A stretch of DNA of 64,000 nt, from the NCBI GenBank assembly GCA_947501445.1, contig CANMVS010000013.1, forward strand, positions 112,504 through 176,503, written 5' to 3'. A program made the translations under genes and the position numbers. The number at the start of each line of letters is the position of its first letter. The stretch's first letter is position 1. This stretch comes from an uncultured Rhizobiaceae group bacterium. Its GTDB lineage: Bacteria > Pseudomonadota > Alphaproteobacteria > Rhizobiales > Rhizobiaceae. This document shows, one piece after another, positions 8,967 through 17,160 of the stretch. Under the pieces are notes generated by a model. That model was not told the origin of the DNA. It worked only from the letters and a program-made list of their open reading frames with translations, and made no database searches.

Positions 8967-9950
8967 TCAATCATCATAGTGGCTGTGTTCCGGCTGCAGC
9001 ACAAAGGCCCCATTCAACCAGGAAACCCGCTCAATTGTCGGATCAATTGCCCGTATCTGCACCAGCCTGCGCATCGTACCGGCAATCATCTGCACGACGC
9101 CCTGGGGATATTGTGGGGTTGTAAACACACTTAAATGACGGGCAAAACTTTTGCCTGGAAAGGGATGTAGCGCGACCTGATTGTGAAAGCGCCCGGCCCT
9201 TATATAACTTGTCGGCGTGGTGATTGCCCAACCCGCCCCGGCAGCCACCATGCCCATCAGTGACTGATTGCTCTCGATCTCAAAGCGGCCCGGCAGTGAA
9301 ATCCGCAGGCGCCGAAGCTGCGCCTCGATCTGCCGTCCAATGATCTGGTGCTGGCTGTATCTCAAAAACGGCAGCGTGCTCTCACCGTCCAGATAGTCCT
9401 GCGGTGACAAATCAACCGAGGCCGGTGTCACCAGCACAAATGGGTCGCGGACCAGTGGATATTCGACAAGGTCTGAACTGTCATCGAGTGGCTTGGTTGC
9501 CACGCCAACATCGATTTTACCTGTGCGCAGCAAATCCAGTATCTCGTGACTGGGGCGGGTATAATGGGTGAAAGCGCAATTGCGCATACCGGCAGCCAGC
9601 AGCCGCGCAAGTTCCGGAGCTATCTCGCTGTCAAAATCCTCGACCAGTCCAAGACGCAGGCTGCGTGCCTCAATCATGTTTCCCGAAACGGCTTCAATTT
9701 CGGCCCTGCGAATAAGATTGAGCGCTTCGTCCACATGGCGAAGGAAAATGCTGCCTGACGGGGTCAAAACCATTGGTCTGCGGTTATGATCAATCAGGCT
9801 GACACCCAATTGCGCCTCAAGTTTTGACAGATGATGAGAAACGGTGCTGACGGACAGGCCCAGATCACCAGCCACCGTCTGGATAGAGCCTGTCTGCGCG
9901 GCGAGCTGAAATACTTCCAGCCATTTCAGGCTCAGTCCTGATCTTTGCAT
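8967..9950 (-). CDS. LysR-type transcriptional regulator
   Basis: A 327-residue LysR regulator: winged helix-turn-helix at about residues 8-65 (LKWLEVFQLAAQTGSIQTVAGDL, VSTVSHHLSKLEAQLGV) followed by a periplasmic-binding-protein-like effector domain (RLGLVEDFDSEIAPELARLLA). The start at 9950 has an AAGGG upstream; the frame is open for 83 more codons but these would run through the intergenic region and look non-coding. It lies about 145 bp upstream of the FAD/GcvT oxidoreductase on the same strand and is divergent from the small monooxygenase gene, with an inverted repeat between. Either neighbour could be its target. Confidence 0.92.
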   Translation of the reverse strand: MQRSGLSLKWLEVFQLAAQTGSIQTVAGDLGLSVSTVSHHLSKLEAQLGVSLIDHNRRPMVLTPSGSIFLRHVDEALNLIRRAEIEAVSGNMIEARSLRLGLVEDFDSEIAPELARLLAAGMRNCAFTHYTRPSHEILDLLRTGKIDVGVATKPLDDSSDLVEYPLVRDPFVLVTPASVDLSPQDYLDGESTLPFLRYSQHQIIGRQIEAQLRRLRISLPGRFEIESNQSLMGMVAAGAGWAITTPTSYIRAGRFHNQVALHPFPGKSFARHLSVFTTPQYPQGVVQMIAGTMRRLVQIRAIDPTIERVSWLNGAFVLQPEHSHYDD

Positions 9951-10058
9951 CTGCAACACCCTTCCAGGCATCCGGTGAAAACATAAAATTCGGCGCGAAT
10001 TCAGTTCGGTTTCAACCCATACTCCATTTTGGGTGTTCGGTTTTCCCAGATCAATCAA

Positions 10059-10081
10059 AATCGATCTTTGACTGATCGATT
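10059..10081. promoter_or_regulatory. Perfect inverted repeat between lysR and monooxygenase genes
   Basis: AATCGATC (10059-10066) and GATCGATT (10074-10081) form a perfect 8-bp inverted repeat with a 7-base spacer, centred midway in the 226-bp divergent gap. Size and position fit an operator, for example for the LysR protein encoded to the left, although the arms do not show the classical T-N11-A core. Binding is inference. Confidence 0.45.
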
Positions 10082-10176
10082 GCGAAAACGCCATTGCAAA
10101 TTCCATTTTCGTGCATTGCCTGTTGCACTCCAATCCACAATGATGGGTTCTGAAAGACATCTCGAAGCGAGGCAAC

Positions 10177-10461
10177 ATGCCCCTGACCATCATCGCCAAT
10201 ATTTATGCCCATGCTGACCGGACCGATTTCGTGAAGTCCGAATTGATCAAGCTCATCGATGTGACCCGCACGGAAGAGGGCTGCATCACCTATGAATTGC
10301 ATCAGGATAACGCCGACCCGGCCCACTTCATGTTTTATGAGGTCTGGGAGAGCCGTGAATTGTGGCAAATGCATACCAGGGCTGCACCATTGGCCGCCTA
10401 TCGATCGGCAACCCAAGGCGCGCTTGATCGCTCGGTCGTCAACGAGATGACTGCCGTTTAG
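10177..10461 (+). CDS. Antibiotic biosynthesis monooxygenase (ABM) domain protein, YgiN-like
   Basis: A 94-residue single-domain ferredoxin-fold protein. The ABM pattern is clear: first strand IIANIYAHADRTDFVK, the helix-strand EEGCITYELHQDN, the strand FMFYEVWESRELWQMH and the final helix with AAYRSAT. Members act as dimeric cofactor-free monooxygenases on quinols or polyketides, or have unknown roles in electrophile handling. GAGG just upstream of the ATG at 10177 supports the start. It stands alone, divergent from the LysR gene, and its TAG stop (10459-10461) runs directly into a copy of the dispersed hairpin repeat. Confidence 0.88.
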   Translation: MPLTIIANIYAHADRTDFVKSELIKLIDVTRTEEGCITYELHQDNADPAHFMFYEVWESRELWQMHTRAAPLAAYRSATQGALDRSVVNEMTAV

Positions 10462-10527
10462 AGCAATTCAGGTTTTGACGGAACCGGCAAAGCCTGAATG
10501 CTTCAACAAAATCAAAGGCTGACACCG
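10460..10527 (+). repeat. Dispersed hairpin repeat, copy A (3' truncated)
   Basis: Forward copy starting inside the TAG stop of the monooxygenase gene. It contains the full first hairpin (ATTCAGGTTTTGACG paired with CGGCAAAGCCTGAAT, with a G-T wobble) and the linker up to GACACCG, then diverges; the second hairpin is missing. Confidence 0.85.
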
Positions 10528-10580
10528 CGCAAATCCCGCGAAGGCAGGTGGTTTGATGGCTACGGCCTGCGCCAGAGGCT

Positions 10581-12206
10581 CTAGATCCGGCCCATCAGCA
10601 TGTCGGCACAGCGGTCACCCAGCATCATCGCCGGTGCATTGGTATTGCCTGCATTAATATCAGGCACTGCGGACATGTCACACACCCGCAGGCCATCGAT
10701 GCCGCGCACCCGCATGCGTGCATCCAACACGGCCATTCGGTCACCATCAGCACCCATTTTGCAGGTGCCTGCCGGGTGATAATTGGTTTTCACAAAACGT
10801 TTGCAATGGGCACGAAGGTCATCGTCCGAACGGGCATCGGCGGGCGGAATAGCGATCCTGTCAATATGCTCAGTCAATGGGCTTTGCGCAAAGGCACGCA
10901 GGAAGAACCGCTGACCGGCAATCATTTCATCCATATCATGCGGGTCCTTGAGCAGGTTTGGCGATACGGCGGGCATAACCGAGGCATCTGCCGAGTTTAA
11001 CCGTACCTCGCCACGCGAGCGCGGCTTGACCACAACAGTGGTGACTGTCATGCCATAGTCATCTTCAACCGCACCCTTCGCATCCCGGTCAAGATAGATC
11101 ACGGGAACACAAAATGCCTGAATCGTTGGCAGTGCCTCGGGTTCATTCGGATTGACAAAGGCACCGGCTTCCACCCCTGCCGATGTTATGGGACCGGAGC
11201 CAAACAGCTTGAATTGCAGACCATTGCGGATCATGCGCCAACCATCTGCCTGCCTGAAGTAGCCATAGGGCCCATTTGCAACGCCGGAAATCGGCACTTC
11301 CGGGTGGTCAATAAGGTTTTGACCAACGCCGGGAACATCGGCGTGACAGTCTATGGCGTGTTGGGCGAGATGATCGGCAGGTCCAACCCCCGACAACATC
11401 AGCAATTGCGGCGTTACCAGAGCGCCGGCCGATACAATCACTTCACTGTCTGCATGTACCCTGTGGGTCGCACCCGACTTATCCTTATAGACAACCCCTG
11501 TTGCACGACCACGGTTGATTTCCACCCGCTGTACCTGACAGTGCAGCCTTACTGTCAGATTGGGATTATTTTCCTGGGGGGTCACATAGGCATAGGCGGC
11601 AGAACTGCGTTTGCCGTGACGATTCATGAATTGATAAAACCCGACGCCGCGCTGCGACGACCCGTTGAAATCGGGATTATATGGCTCGCCCAAACCCTGC
11701 ACCGCCTGCACAAACCAGCGTGAAAATTCATTGACGTGTCCCGGGTCAGAAACCAGCATGGGCCCAGAGGTACCATGAAGAGAATTATTGAGGCGATTGT
11801 TTGCTTCCATGCCGCGAAAATGCGGCAATACATCCTCCCAACCCCAACCCACATTGTCGTTGTTGCCCCGCAAAACTTCATTCCAGCCATCATAATCCGC
11901 AGGCCGACCACGCATGTAAACCTGCGCATTGACGGACGAACCACCACCCAGCACATTGCCCTGCGGAATATCATGAACGCGGCCATCCAGATGTGCCTGA
12001 GGCACCGTGTGATGATACGTCATGAATTTTGAACCGCTGATCATTTTGAATATGCCAGGCGGCATATCCAACAGGGGATGACGGTTTGAATGGCCGGCTT
12101 CCAGCAACAGAACCCGCGCGCCACCATCACTGGCAAGGCGCGCTGCAACGACGCAACCGGACGACCCGCCACCAACAACCACATAGTCAAAATTTTCGTC
12201 AGTCAT
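10581..12206 (-). CDS. GMC family FAD-dependent oxidoreductase (choline dehydrogenase-like)
   Basis: A 541-residue glucose-methanol-choline oxidoreductase. Signatures: N-terminal VVGGGSSGCVVAARLA dinucleotide fold (residues 10-25), the GMC box GNVLGGGSSVNAQVYMRG, the second signature VIVSAGALVTPQLLMLSGVG, and the C-terminal active-site region YHPAGTCKMG with its catalytic histidine plus the later NAGNTNAPAMM. It oxidises an alcohol, substrate unknown, at the FAD; length and motifs match the choline-dehydrogenase-like cluster. Its ATG overlaps the stop of the GntR gene by four bases (ATGA), so it is translationally coupled to that regulator. Given the divergent sugar operon, the substrate may be a sugar-derived or polyol alcohol (inference). 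The TAG stop is followed by AGCCTC. Confidence 0.93.
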   Translation of the reverse strand: MTDENFDYVVVGGGSSGCVVAARLASDGGARVLLLEAGHSNRHPLLDMPPGIFKMISGSKFMTYHHTVPQAHLDGRVHDIPQGNVLGGGSSVNAQVYMRGRPADYDGWNEVLRGNNDNVGWGWEDVLPHFRGMEANNRLNNSLHGTSGPMLVSDPGHVNEFSRWFVQAVQGLGEPYNPDFNGSSQRGVGFYQFMNRHGKRSSAAYAYVTPQENNPNLTVRLHCQVQRVEINRGRATGVVYKDKSGATHRVHADSEVIVSAGALVTPQLLMLSGVGPADHLAQHAIDCHADVPGVGQNLIDHPEVPISGVANGPYGYFRQADGWRMIRNGLQFKLFGSGPITSAGVEAGAFVNPNEPEALPTIQAFCVPVIYLDRDAKGAVEDDYGMTVTTVVVKPRSRGEVRLNSADASVMPAVSPNLLKDPHDMDEMIAGQRFFLRAFAQSPLTEHIDRIAIPPADARSDDDLRAHCKRFVKTNYHPAGTCKMGADGDRMAVLDARMRVRGIDGLRVCDMSAVPDINAGNTNAPAMMLGDRCADMLMGRI

Positions 12207-12952
12207 TCTTCAATCTCAAATGTATTTCGCACATATTCCCAGGCCGCCTTGAGGTGGGCCAGAAGTGCTTCCTCAGCCGCTGCGGGATCGCGATCCAAAA
12301 TGCCGTCAACGATAGCTTCATGTGCGTGATAATTGGTAAGATTACGTTCCGGTGAGCGCAACATCCTGTCCCAATGCGGCGCCAGCCAGGAGGTATAGCC
12401 CTCATGGATCGCAGGGAAAACCGGGTTACCCGAAATGCGGTAAAGTACGCCGTGAAAGGCCACGTCCGTTTCATAAAAGGCGCTGGAATCCTCTATCGCC
12501 AATTTATTGACGGCAAGGGCCTGCCGTAACTGGCGAATATCATTCTTGTCAGCAGAAAGTGCCGCATCCCGCACAAGCCCGCGCTCGATGAATACGCGGC
12601 TGTCATAAAGATTTTTAACCCCGCCCCTGTCACCCAGAAGGTGTCGCACAATGCCGCCCACCGCATGCAAGGCTGTTTCATAATCCGGCTTGCGGACTAT
12701 TGGTCGAAAACGCGGCTTGCTTTCAATCAATCCCTTGCTGGATAATGCGGTAATGGCTTCCCGTACAACGGTACGGCTTGCGCCAAATTGCTCAATCAAC
12801 TCACGTTCCGACGGCAGGGGGGCATTATTCTCCAGCCTGCCTGACATGATCTGCGCCTCAAGTTCGGCGATGATTGCATCCGCAGCCCGTCCCGTGACCG
12901 GCGCTATCTCCACCTTGTTGCTGTCAGAATCCGAAACCTGCATGGACACCAT
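12203..12952 (-). CDS. GntR family regulator with FCD domain
   Basis: A 249-residue repressor of the FadR subfamily. N-terminal winged helix (residues about 17-85: IIAELEAQIMSGRL, PSERELIEQFGASRTVVREA, LSSKGLIESKP), then an all-helical FCD effector domain with the metal-binding pattern of the family (FYETDVAFHGVLYRIS, YTSWLAPHWDRM, NYHAHEAIVDGI). ATG 12952 and ATG 12943 are both possible starts; neither has a strong ribosome-binding site. It is in one transcript with the GMC oxidoreductase and divergent from the sugar ABC operon. Sequences matching the FadR-family consensus (TNGTnnnACNA) occur in the shared intergenic region, so it probably controls both directions. Confidence 0.92.
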   Translation of the reverse strand: MVSMQVSDSDSNKVEIAPVTGRAADAIIAELEAQIMSGRLENNAPLPSERELIEQFGASRTVVREAITALSSKGLIESKPRFRPIVRKPDYETALHAVGGIVRHLLGDRGGVKNLYDSRVFIERGLVRDAALSADKNDIRQLRQALAVNKLAIEDSSAFYETDVAFHGVLYRISGNPVFPAIHEGYTSWLAPHWDRMLRSPERNLTNYHAHEAIVDGILDRDPAAAEEALLAHLKAAWEYVRNTFEIEE

Positions 12953-12989
12953 TCTCTCATTGCCGTTCAATCGCTCGCATTTGGTCGTT

Positions 12990-13000
12990 TAGTATGAACA
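12990..13000. promoter_or_regulatory. Candidate GntR operator, gntR-proximal
   Basis: TAGTATGAACA matches the FadR-subfamily consensus TNGTnnnACNA at all but one defined position. It lies 38 bp upstream of the gntR start, a position suited to autorepression. Assignment by consensus only. Confidence 0.4.
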
Positions 13001-13077
13001 AAATATTCAAGCTCGTTAAATCTTAGGGGATAAAAACCTTGAAAACAAACGGTTTTGTAAAAATAATCACAAATTAT

Positions 13078-13107
13078 TTGACAAATCTTCATTTTAGCCT
13101 GTTAATT
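13078..13107 (+). promoter_or_regulatory. Candidate promoter of the sugar ABC operon
   Basis: A perfect TTGACA (13078-13083) is followed 18 bases later by TTAATT (13102-13107), a weak -10 match. It points to the sugar operon and would start transcription near 13114, directly at the second operator match. The -10 element is poor, so activation or another start is possible. Confidence 0.4.
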
Positions 13108-13116
13108 ACAAAAGTT

Positions 13117-13127
13117 TAGTCATACCA
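13117..13127. promoter_or_regulatory. Candidate GntR operator, sugar-operon side
   Basis: TAGTCATACCA fits the palindromic TNGTnnnACNA consensus exactly and shares its core with the gntR-proximal site. It sits right at the expected transcription start of the sugar operon, where a bound repressor would block polymerase. Inference from consensus and position. Confidence 0.5.
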
Positions 13128-13395
13128 AAATGAGGACAATTATTCCGATTCATCGCCAGATCATCAAATGCAGCGTGTTTGAGCATCGAAGACAGATCTT
13201 CAACATGCCAAAAACGCAATCGCATACCAGCCGGCTCGATTTTCCCATGCCCGGATGATGTCAGCATTCGCCAGACAATATCCGTGTGATCACCGTTTGG
13301 CCTTGCTGCACTGATGTTCGAAACGTCTGAATTGCACATGCACTGATTACCTGCGGACCGGGAGAGGCTCGACCGCATTCTTTGGAGGAAGAAAC

Positions 13396-14379
13396 ATGAA
13401 TCGCAGAACAATGCTTGCAACCGCAGCCGCAATTGGCATCGGTTTCGTTACACTGGCAACCGCAGCAAGTGCTGATGGCCTGCCACCGCTCGAAAAGAAA
13501 GACCGCTACAAAGTCGGTTTTTCGCAGATGGAATCCAACAATCCCTGGCGTATTGCCGAAACCAAGTCGTTTCATGATACTGCCGAAAAATGCGGTTGGG
13601 ATCTAATCGCAACGGATGCAGCCGGATCGGCTGCCAAACAGGTCGCAGATGTGGATAGCATGATTGCCCAGGGCATTGATGTGCTGTTTTTGCCGCCGCG
13701 TGAAGAAAAACCCCTCATTCCTGCTGTCATGAAGGCCAAGGCCGCTGGCATTCCGACGTTTCTCGTCGATCGTTCGGTTGATCCCAATGTGGCCAGACCC
13801 GGTGAGCATTTTGTCGCCTTTCTTGGATCCGATTTCATCGACCAGGGACGCCGTGTCGCCGAATGGACACTGGAAAACTTCAAAGGTGAAAAAGGCATCA
13901 TTGTTGAACTGGAAGGCACAACCGGTTCGTCCCCAGCCAACGACCGGCGCAAGGGCTTTGATGATGTCATGGCACAACACGACAATATGACCATTGTTGC
14001 TTCGCAGTCCGGTGATTTTGCGCGAGACCTGGGGCGTCAGGTTATGGAAACGCTGCTTCAGGCACACCCGGACGTCAATATTGTCTATGCCCATAATGAC
14101 GAGATGGCGATTGGCGCCATTCAGGCTCTGGAACTGGCAGGGCGCAAACCCGGCGAAGACGTTCTTATCGTATCCATCGACGGGACACGCGATGCACTGC
14201 AGGCCATCATCGACGGCAAAATGGGCGTAACGGTTGAAAGCTCGCCGTTCTTTGGCCCACTGGCCTGCGAAGTCATGCAGCGTTATGCCAATGGTGAGAC
14301 CATTGAACCATGGGTGCAGGTCAAGGATCGGATTTTCACGTCGGCCAATGCGGCTGAAAATCTGGCTGGCGCCTACTAG
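13396..14379 (+). CDS. Sugar ABC transporter substrate-binding protein, YtfQ-like
   Basis: Periplasmic sugar-binding protein of 327 residues (Peripla_BP_4 fold). Signal peptide residues 1-26 (cleavage after ATAASA), then YKVGFSQMESNNPWR, DSMIAQGIDVLFLPP, PTFLVDRSVDP, NIVYAHNDEMAIGAI and VSIDGTRDALQAI, a pattern closest to the galactofuranose binder YtfQ among the ribose-class proteins. Strong GGAGGA ribosome-binding site. First gene of an operon with an RbsA-type ATPase and two permeases, the same four-part layout as ytfQRT-yjfF. A dispersed repeat and a GC-rich hairpin separate it from the ATPase gene, probably allowing more binding protein than transporter to be made. The actual sugar is unknown. 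Confidence 0.92.
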   Translation: MNRRTMLATAAAIGIGFVTLATAASADGLPPLEKKDRYKVGFSQMESNNPWRIAETKSFHDTAEKCGWDLIATDAAGSAAKQVADVDSMIAQGIDVLFLPPREEKPLIPAVMKAKAAGIPTFLVDRSVDPNVARPGEHFVAFLGSDFIDQGRRVAEWTLENFKGEKGIIVELEGTTGSSPANDRRKGFDDVMAQHDNMTIVASQSGDFARDLGRQVMETLLQAHPDVNIVYAHNDEMAIGAIQALELAGRKPGEDVLIVSIDGTRDALQAIIDGKMGVTVESSPFFGPLACEVMQRYANGETIEPWVQVKDRIFTSANAAENLAGAY

Positions 14380-14485
14380 AGCAAAGCAATTCAGGTTTTG
14401 CCGAAATAGGCAAAACCTGAATCTATCGACAAAATCAAAGACCGACATCGTTGTCCTGTTTCTGACGAAACGTGAGACGGTCTAA
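14378..14485 (+). repeat. Dispersed hairpin repeat, copy B (full length)
   Basis: Full-length forward copy beginning in the TAG stop of the binding-protein gene, with a small insertion (AGAGCAAAGCAATTC). Hairpin 1 pairs ATTCAGGTTTTGCC with GGCAAAACCTGAAT; hairpin 2 region ends at ACGGTCTAA. It lies inside an operon, so it cannot be an absolute transcription stop if the ATPase gene is expressed from the upstream promoter. Confidence 0.9.
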
Positions 14486-14545
14486 GGTTTGTCGCAACTT
14501 TCCTGAACAGGGAAGTGCGAGCAGAACGCGCCTTTTCGCGCCGTT

Positions 14546-14573
14546 GGAGGGGCCATCCCTTGTGGGCCCCTCC
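14546..14573 (+). promoter_or_regulatory. GC-rich intra-operon hairpin
   Basis: GGAGGGGCC (14546-14554) and GGCCCCTCC (14565-14573) form a perfect 9-bp stem with a 10-base loop, 24 bp before the ATPase start. No U-tract follows, so an mRNA-stabilising or processing element is more likely than a terminator. Confidence 0.6.
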
Positions 14574-14597
14574 CAATACGAACCAACAGGATGCACA

Positions 14598-16157
14598 ATG
14601 CAATCAGTCGCCTCTCAGCCACATGCCGCCCAGCCGCTCGTTGCAATGCATGGCATAGAAAAGGCATTTTCCGGCGTCCCGGCGCTGCAGTCTGCAGCCT
14701 TGGACGTAGCAGCCGGAGAGGTTCACGCTCTCATTGGACAAAATGGTGCCGGTAAATCAACCCTGATCAAGATACTGACAGGCGTCTACAGCCGTGACGC
14801 AGGCGATATTCGGTTCGCCGGTGCGGCCTCCCACCTGACCAGCCCCCGCGAGGCACAGGACAGCGGCATAGCAACCATCTATCAGGAACTGAATCTGGTG
14901 CCGCTGCGCAGTGTGACAGAAAACATTGTGATGGGATATGAACCCAAACGACTGAGTGTTTTCATCGACTGGCGCGAGGCTCACATACGCGCGCGTGAAA
15001 TTCTGTCGCGTTTTGGCATAGATATCGATGTGAAAGCACCGCTTGGCAGCTATTCAACCGCGATTCAGCAACTGGTCGCCATCGCCCGAGCGGTCTCGCT
15101 CAAAGCCAGGCTGGTGATCATGGATGAACCCACATCGTCACTGGATGCGCAAGAAGTCGCCGTGCTGTTTGGTGTCGTGCGCTCACTGAAAGAAGCCGGC
15201 GTAGCCGTGCTATATGTGTCGCATTTCCTTGATGAATTATTTGAAATCTGCGACCGGGTCACCACCATGCGCGATGGTCAGACCGTCAGCGTACGCTCAA
15301 TCGCGCAAACGTCCAAACTGGAACTGATCGCTGATATGCTTGGTCGCAATGTCGATGACATCAAGGCGGCAGGCATGACCGATTTTGGCGGCGGCACCGC
15401 CAAGACAGGTGATGTATTGCTGCAGGCTGATGGCGTTTCGACCGGTAACCGGCTGCGGAACCTGACGCTCACCGTTCACAGCGGTGAAATTGTTGGTCTG
15501 GGCGGCCTGTTGGGCTCAGGACGGACGGAAGCGGCGCGTGCCCTGTTTGGCGTCGATACGCTGACTGGCGGTGACATCACCTTTAAAGGCAGCCCTTCAG
15601 CACCGGCAAATCCGGCTGCGGCCATCACACAGGGGATCGGATACCTGACCGAGGACCGAAAAGCCGAAGGTATCATTCCCGACATGTCAGTGCGGGAAAA
15701 TCTGACACTGGCACTGCTGCCCACCTTGACAATCAACGGACAGATTGACCGAAAGCGCGAACGGCAAATCGTTGCCCACTATATCGATGCGCTCGACATC
15801 AAGGCCGCGGACATGGATCAGCCGATCCGCGAGCTGTCCGGCGGCAATCAGCAAAAGGTTCTGCTCGCCCGCTGGCTTGCAACCGAACCTGAATTGCTGA
15901 TTCTGGATGAACCGACACGTGGCGTCGATGTTGGTGCCAAACTCGAGATACAATCAATCATCCGCTATTTTGTCGACAAGGGTTTTGGCGTCATTCTCAT
16001 CAGTTCCGAGTTTGAGGAACTGGTTGAGGGTGCTGACCGTATTGTCGTTCTGCAGGACGGTTACTGCGTCAGTGAACTGCATAATCCGGGCATTACCGAA
16101 AATACACTGGTCAAGGCGATTGCCCAGCACCACCAGCAAAATGAAGGTGCAGCATGA
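14598..16157 (+). CDS. Sugar ABC transporter ATP-binding protein (RbsA/MglA type, double domain)
   Basis: Cytosolic ATPase of 519 residues with two ABC domains, as in ribose/galactose-class importers. Domain 1: Walker A GQNGAGKST (47-55), Walker B region LVIMDEPTSSLDAQE. Domain 2: degenerate Walker A-like GLGGLLGSGRTE typical of this class, signature ELSGGNQQKV, and LLILDEPTRGVDVGAK. The ATG at 14598 has AGGA with seven-base spacing; the longer frame from 14472 would cross the repeat and hairpin and is rejected. The stop overlaps the first permease start by four bases (ATGA). Confidence 0.95.
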   Translation: MQSVASQPHAAQPLVAMHGIEKAFSGVPALQSAALDVAAGEVHALIGQNGAGKSTLIKILTGVYSRDAGDIRFAGAASHLTSPREAQDSGIATIYQELNLVPLRSVTENIVMGYEPKRLSVFIDWREAHIRAREILSRFGIDIDVKAPLGSYSTAIQQLVAIARAVSLKARLVIMDEPTSSLDAQEVAVLFGVVRSLKEAGVAVLYVSHFLDELFEICDRVTTMRDGQTVSVRSIAQTSKLELIADMLGRNVDDIKAAGMTDFGGGTAKTGDVLLQADGVSTGNRLRNLTLTVHSGEIVGLGGLLGSGRTEAARALFGVDTLTGGDITFKGSPSAPANPAAAITQGIGYLTEDRKAEGIIPDMSVRENLTLALLPTLTINGQIDRKRERQIVAHYIDALDIKAADMDQPIRELSGGNQQKVLLARWLATEPELLILDEPTRGVDVGAKLEIQSIIRYFVDKGFGVILISSEFEELVEGADRIVVLQDGYCVSELHNPGITENTLVKAIAQHHQQNEGAA

Positions 16158-17158
16158 GTGCCCCCACCGCCACCTCGACGACAGCCAGCAAGCCGGTACG
16201 CTCGAGCGCACTGAACTGGAAAGCGATCCGTGCACATGGTGGCATAATTGCCCTGATCGTTCTTGTTGCATTCAACGCCGCAGTCACGCCCAACTTTCTG
16301 CAAATGCAGACATTGTTTGTCAATATCTCCCAGGTCGCCACCATTGCCATTGTAGCCATGGGCATGACGCTGGTTATTGCAACAGGCGGCATCGATTTGT
16401 CCGTGGGTGCCGTCATGGCGCTGGCCGGTGCATTGGCACCGCTGCTGTTCTTGTCACCATGGGGTATCGAATATCCGGCTCTGGGACTGGTACTGGCATT
16501 CTCACTGCCTCTTGTGGCAGCTGCCCTATGCGGCCTGTTTAACGGGATGATGGTCAGCATACTAAATGTGCAGCCGATTATTGCGACGTTGATCCTGTTC
16601 ATATCCGGCCGCGGCATTGCACAGGTCCTGACCAACGGAAATCTGCAGACTTTCAAGAACCCGGGGTTCAGTTATCTGGGAACCGGTAAAATTCTGGGCC
16701 TGCCATTTCAGGGCTGGTTGGCTCTTGTGCTCGCCATTGTCATTTACTGGATCGTCACACGCACGATATTCGGACGCTACCTGCTGGCAACCGGCGGCAA
16801 TGAAAAGGCGGCACGTTTGTCTGGTGGTCCGGTGCGCTCCGTTAAAATTGGCGCCTATGTCATTTGCGCATTCCTGTCGGGCATTGCCGGAATGATTGTC
16901 GTTGCGATTAATTCGGCATCGGATGCTGCACGCAATGGCAATCTCATGGAACTCGACGCCATTGCCGCAGCCGTCGTTGGTGGCGCGTTGCTGCAGGGTG
17001 GGCGAGCGCCCATTTTCGGCGCCATCCTGGGGGCCGTTATCATCCAATTGGTTAAATATACGCTGTTGGCAAACGGCGTTGAGGACGAAGTGGCACTGGT
17101 TGCCAAGGCTGGCATCATCCTGCTTGCCGTCTATGTCCAGCAGGTACGGAAGGAATAG
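16154..17158 (+). CDS. Sugar ABC transporter permease 1 (RbsC type)
   Basis: Inner-membrane permease of 334 residues with about ten hydrophobic helices. Family marks: [21 protein letters not shown], here near residue 70-90, FNGMMVSILNVQPIIATLI, and the C-terminal AAAVVGGALLQGGRAPIFGA loop that contacts the ATPase. Coupled to the ATPase gene by a four-base overlap and separated from the second permease by two bases. Two different permeases in one operon imply a heterodimeric channel, as in the galactofuranose system. Confidence 0.94.
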   Translation: MSAPTATSTTASKPVRSSALNWKAIRAHGGIIALIVLVAFNAAVTPNFLQMQTLFVNISQVATIAIVAMGMTLVIATGGIDLSVGAVMALAGALAPLLFLSPWGIEYPALGLVLAFSLPLVAAALCGLFNGMMVSILNVQPIIATLILFISGRGIAQVLTNGNLQTFKNPGFSYLGTGKILGLPFQGWLALVLAIVIYWIVTRTIFGRYLLATGGNEKAARLSGGPVRSVKIGAYVICAFLSGIAGMIVVAINSASDAARNGNLMELDAIAAAVVGGALLQGGRAPIFGAILGAVIIQLVKYTLLANGVEDEVALVAKAGIILLAVYVQQVRKE

Positions 17159-17160
17159 TC

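Larger units (their letters stand above)
12953..13395. other. Divergent regulatory region, no gene
   Basis: This 443-bp gap between gntR and the sugar binding-protein gene is strikingly AT-rich at 12990-13130 and more ordinary from 13130 on. It holds the operator and promoter candidates listed separately. The right part would be an untranslated leader of about 280 bases ending in a strong GGAGGA site before the ATG at 13396. A 108-codon leftward reading frame across it has no homology that I recognise and no ribosome-binding site. Confidence 0.6.

Noticed and set aside
13106..13432. 108-codon leftward frame in the gntR/sugar-operon control region
   Set aside because: It starts inside the signal peptide of the opposite gene, has no ribosome-binding site and covers a region with promoter and operator signals.
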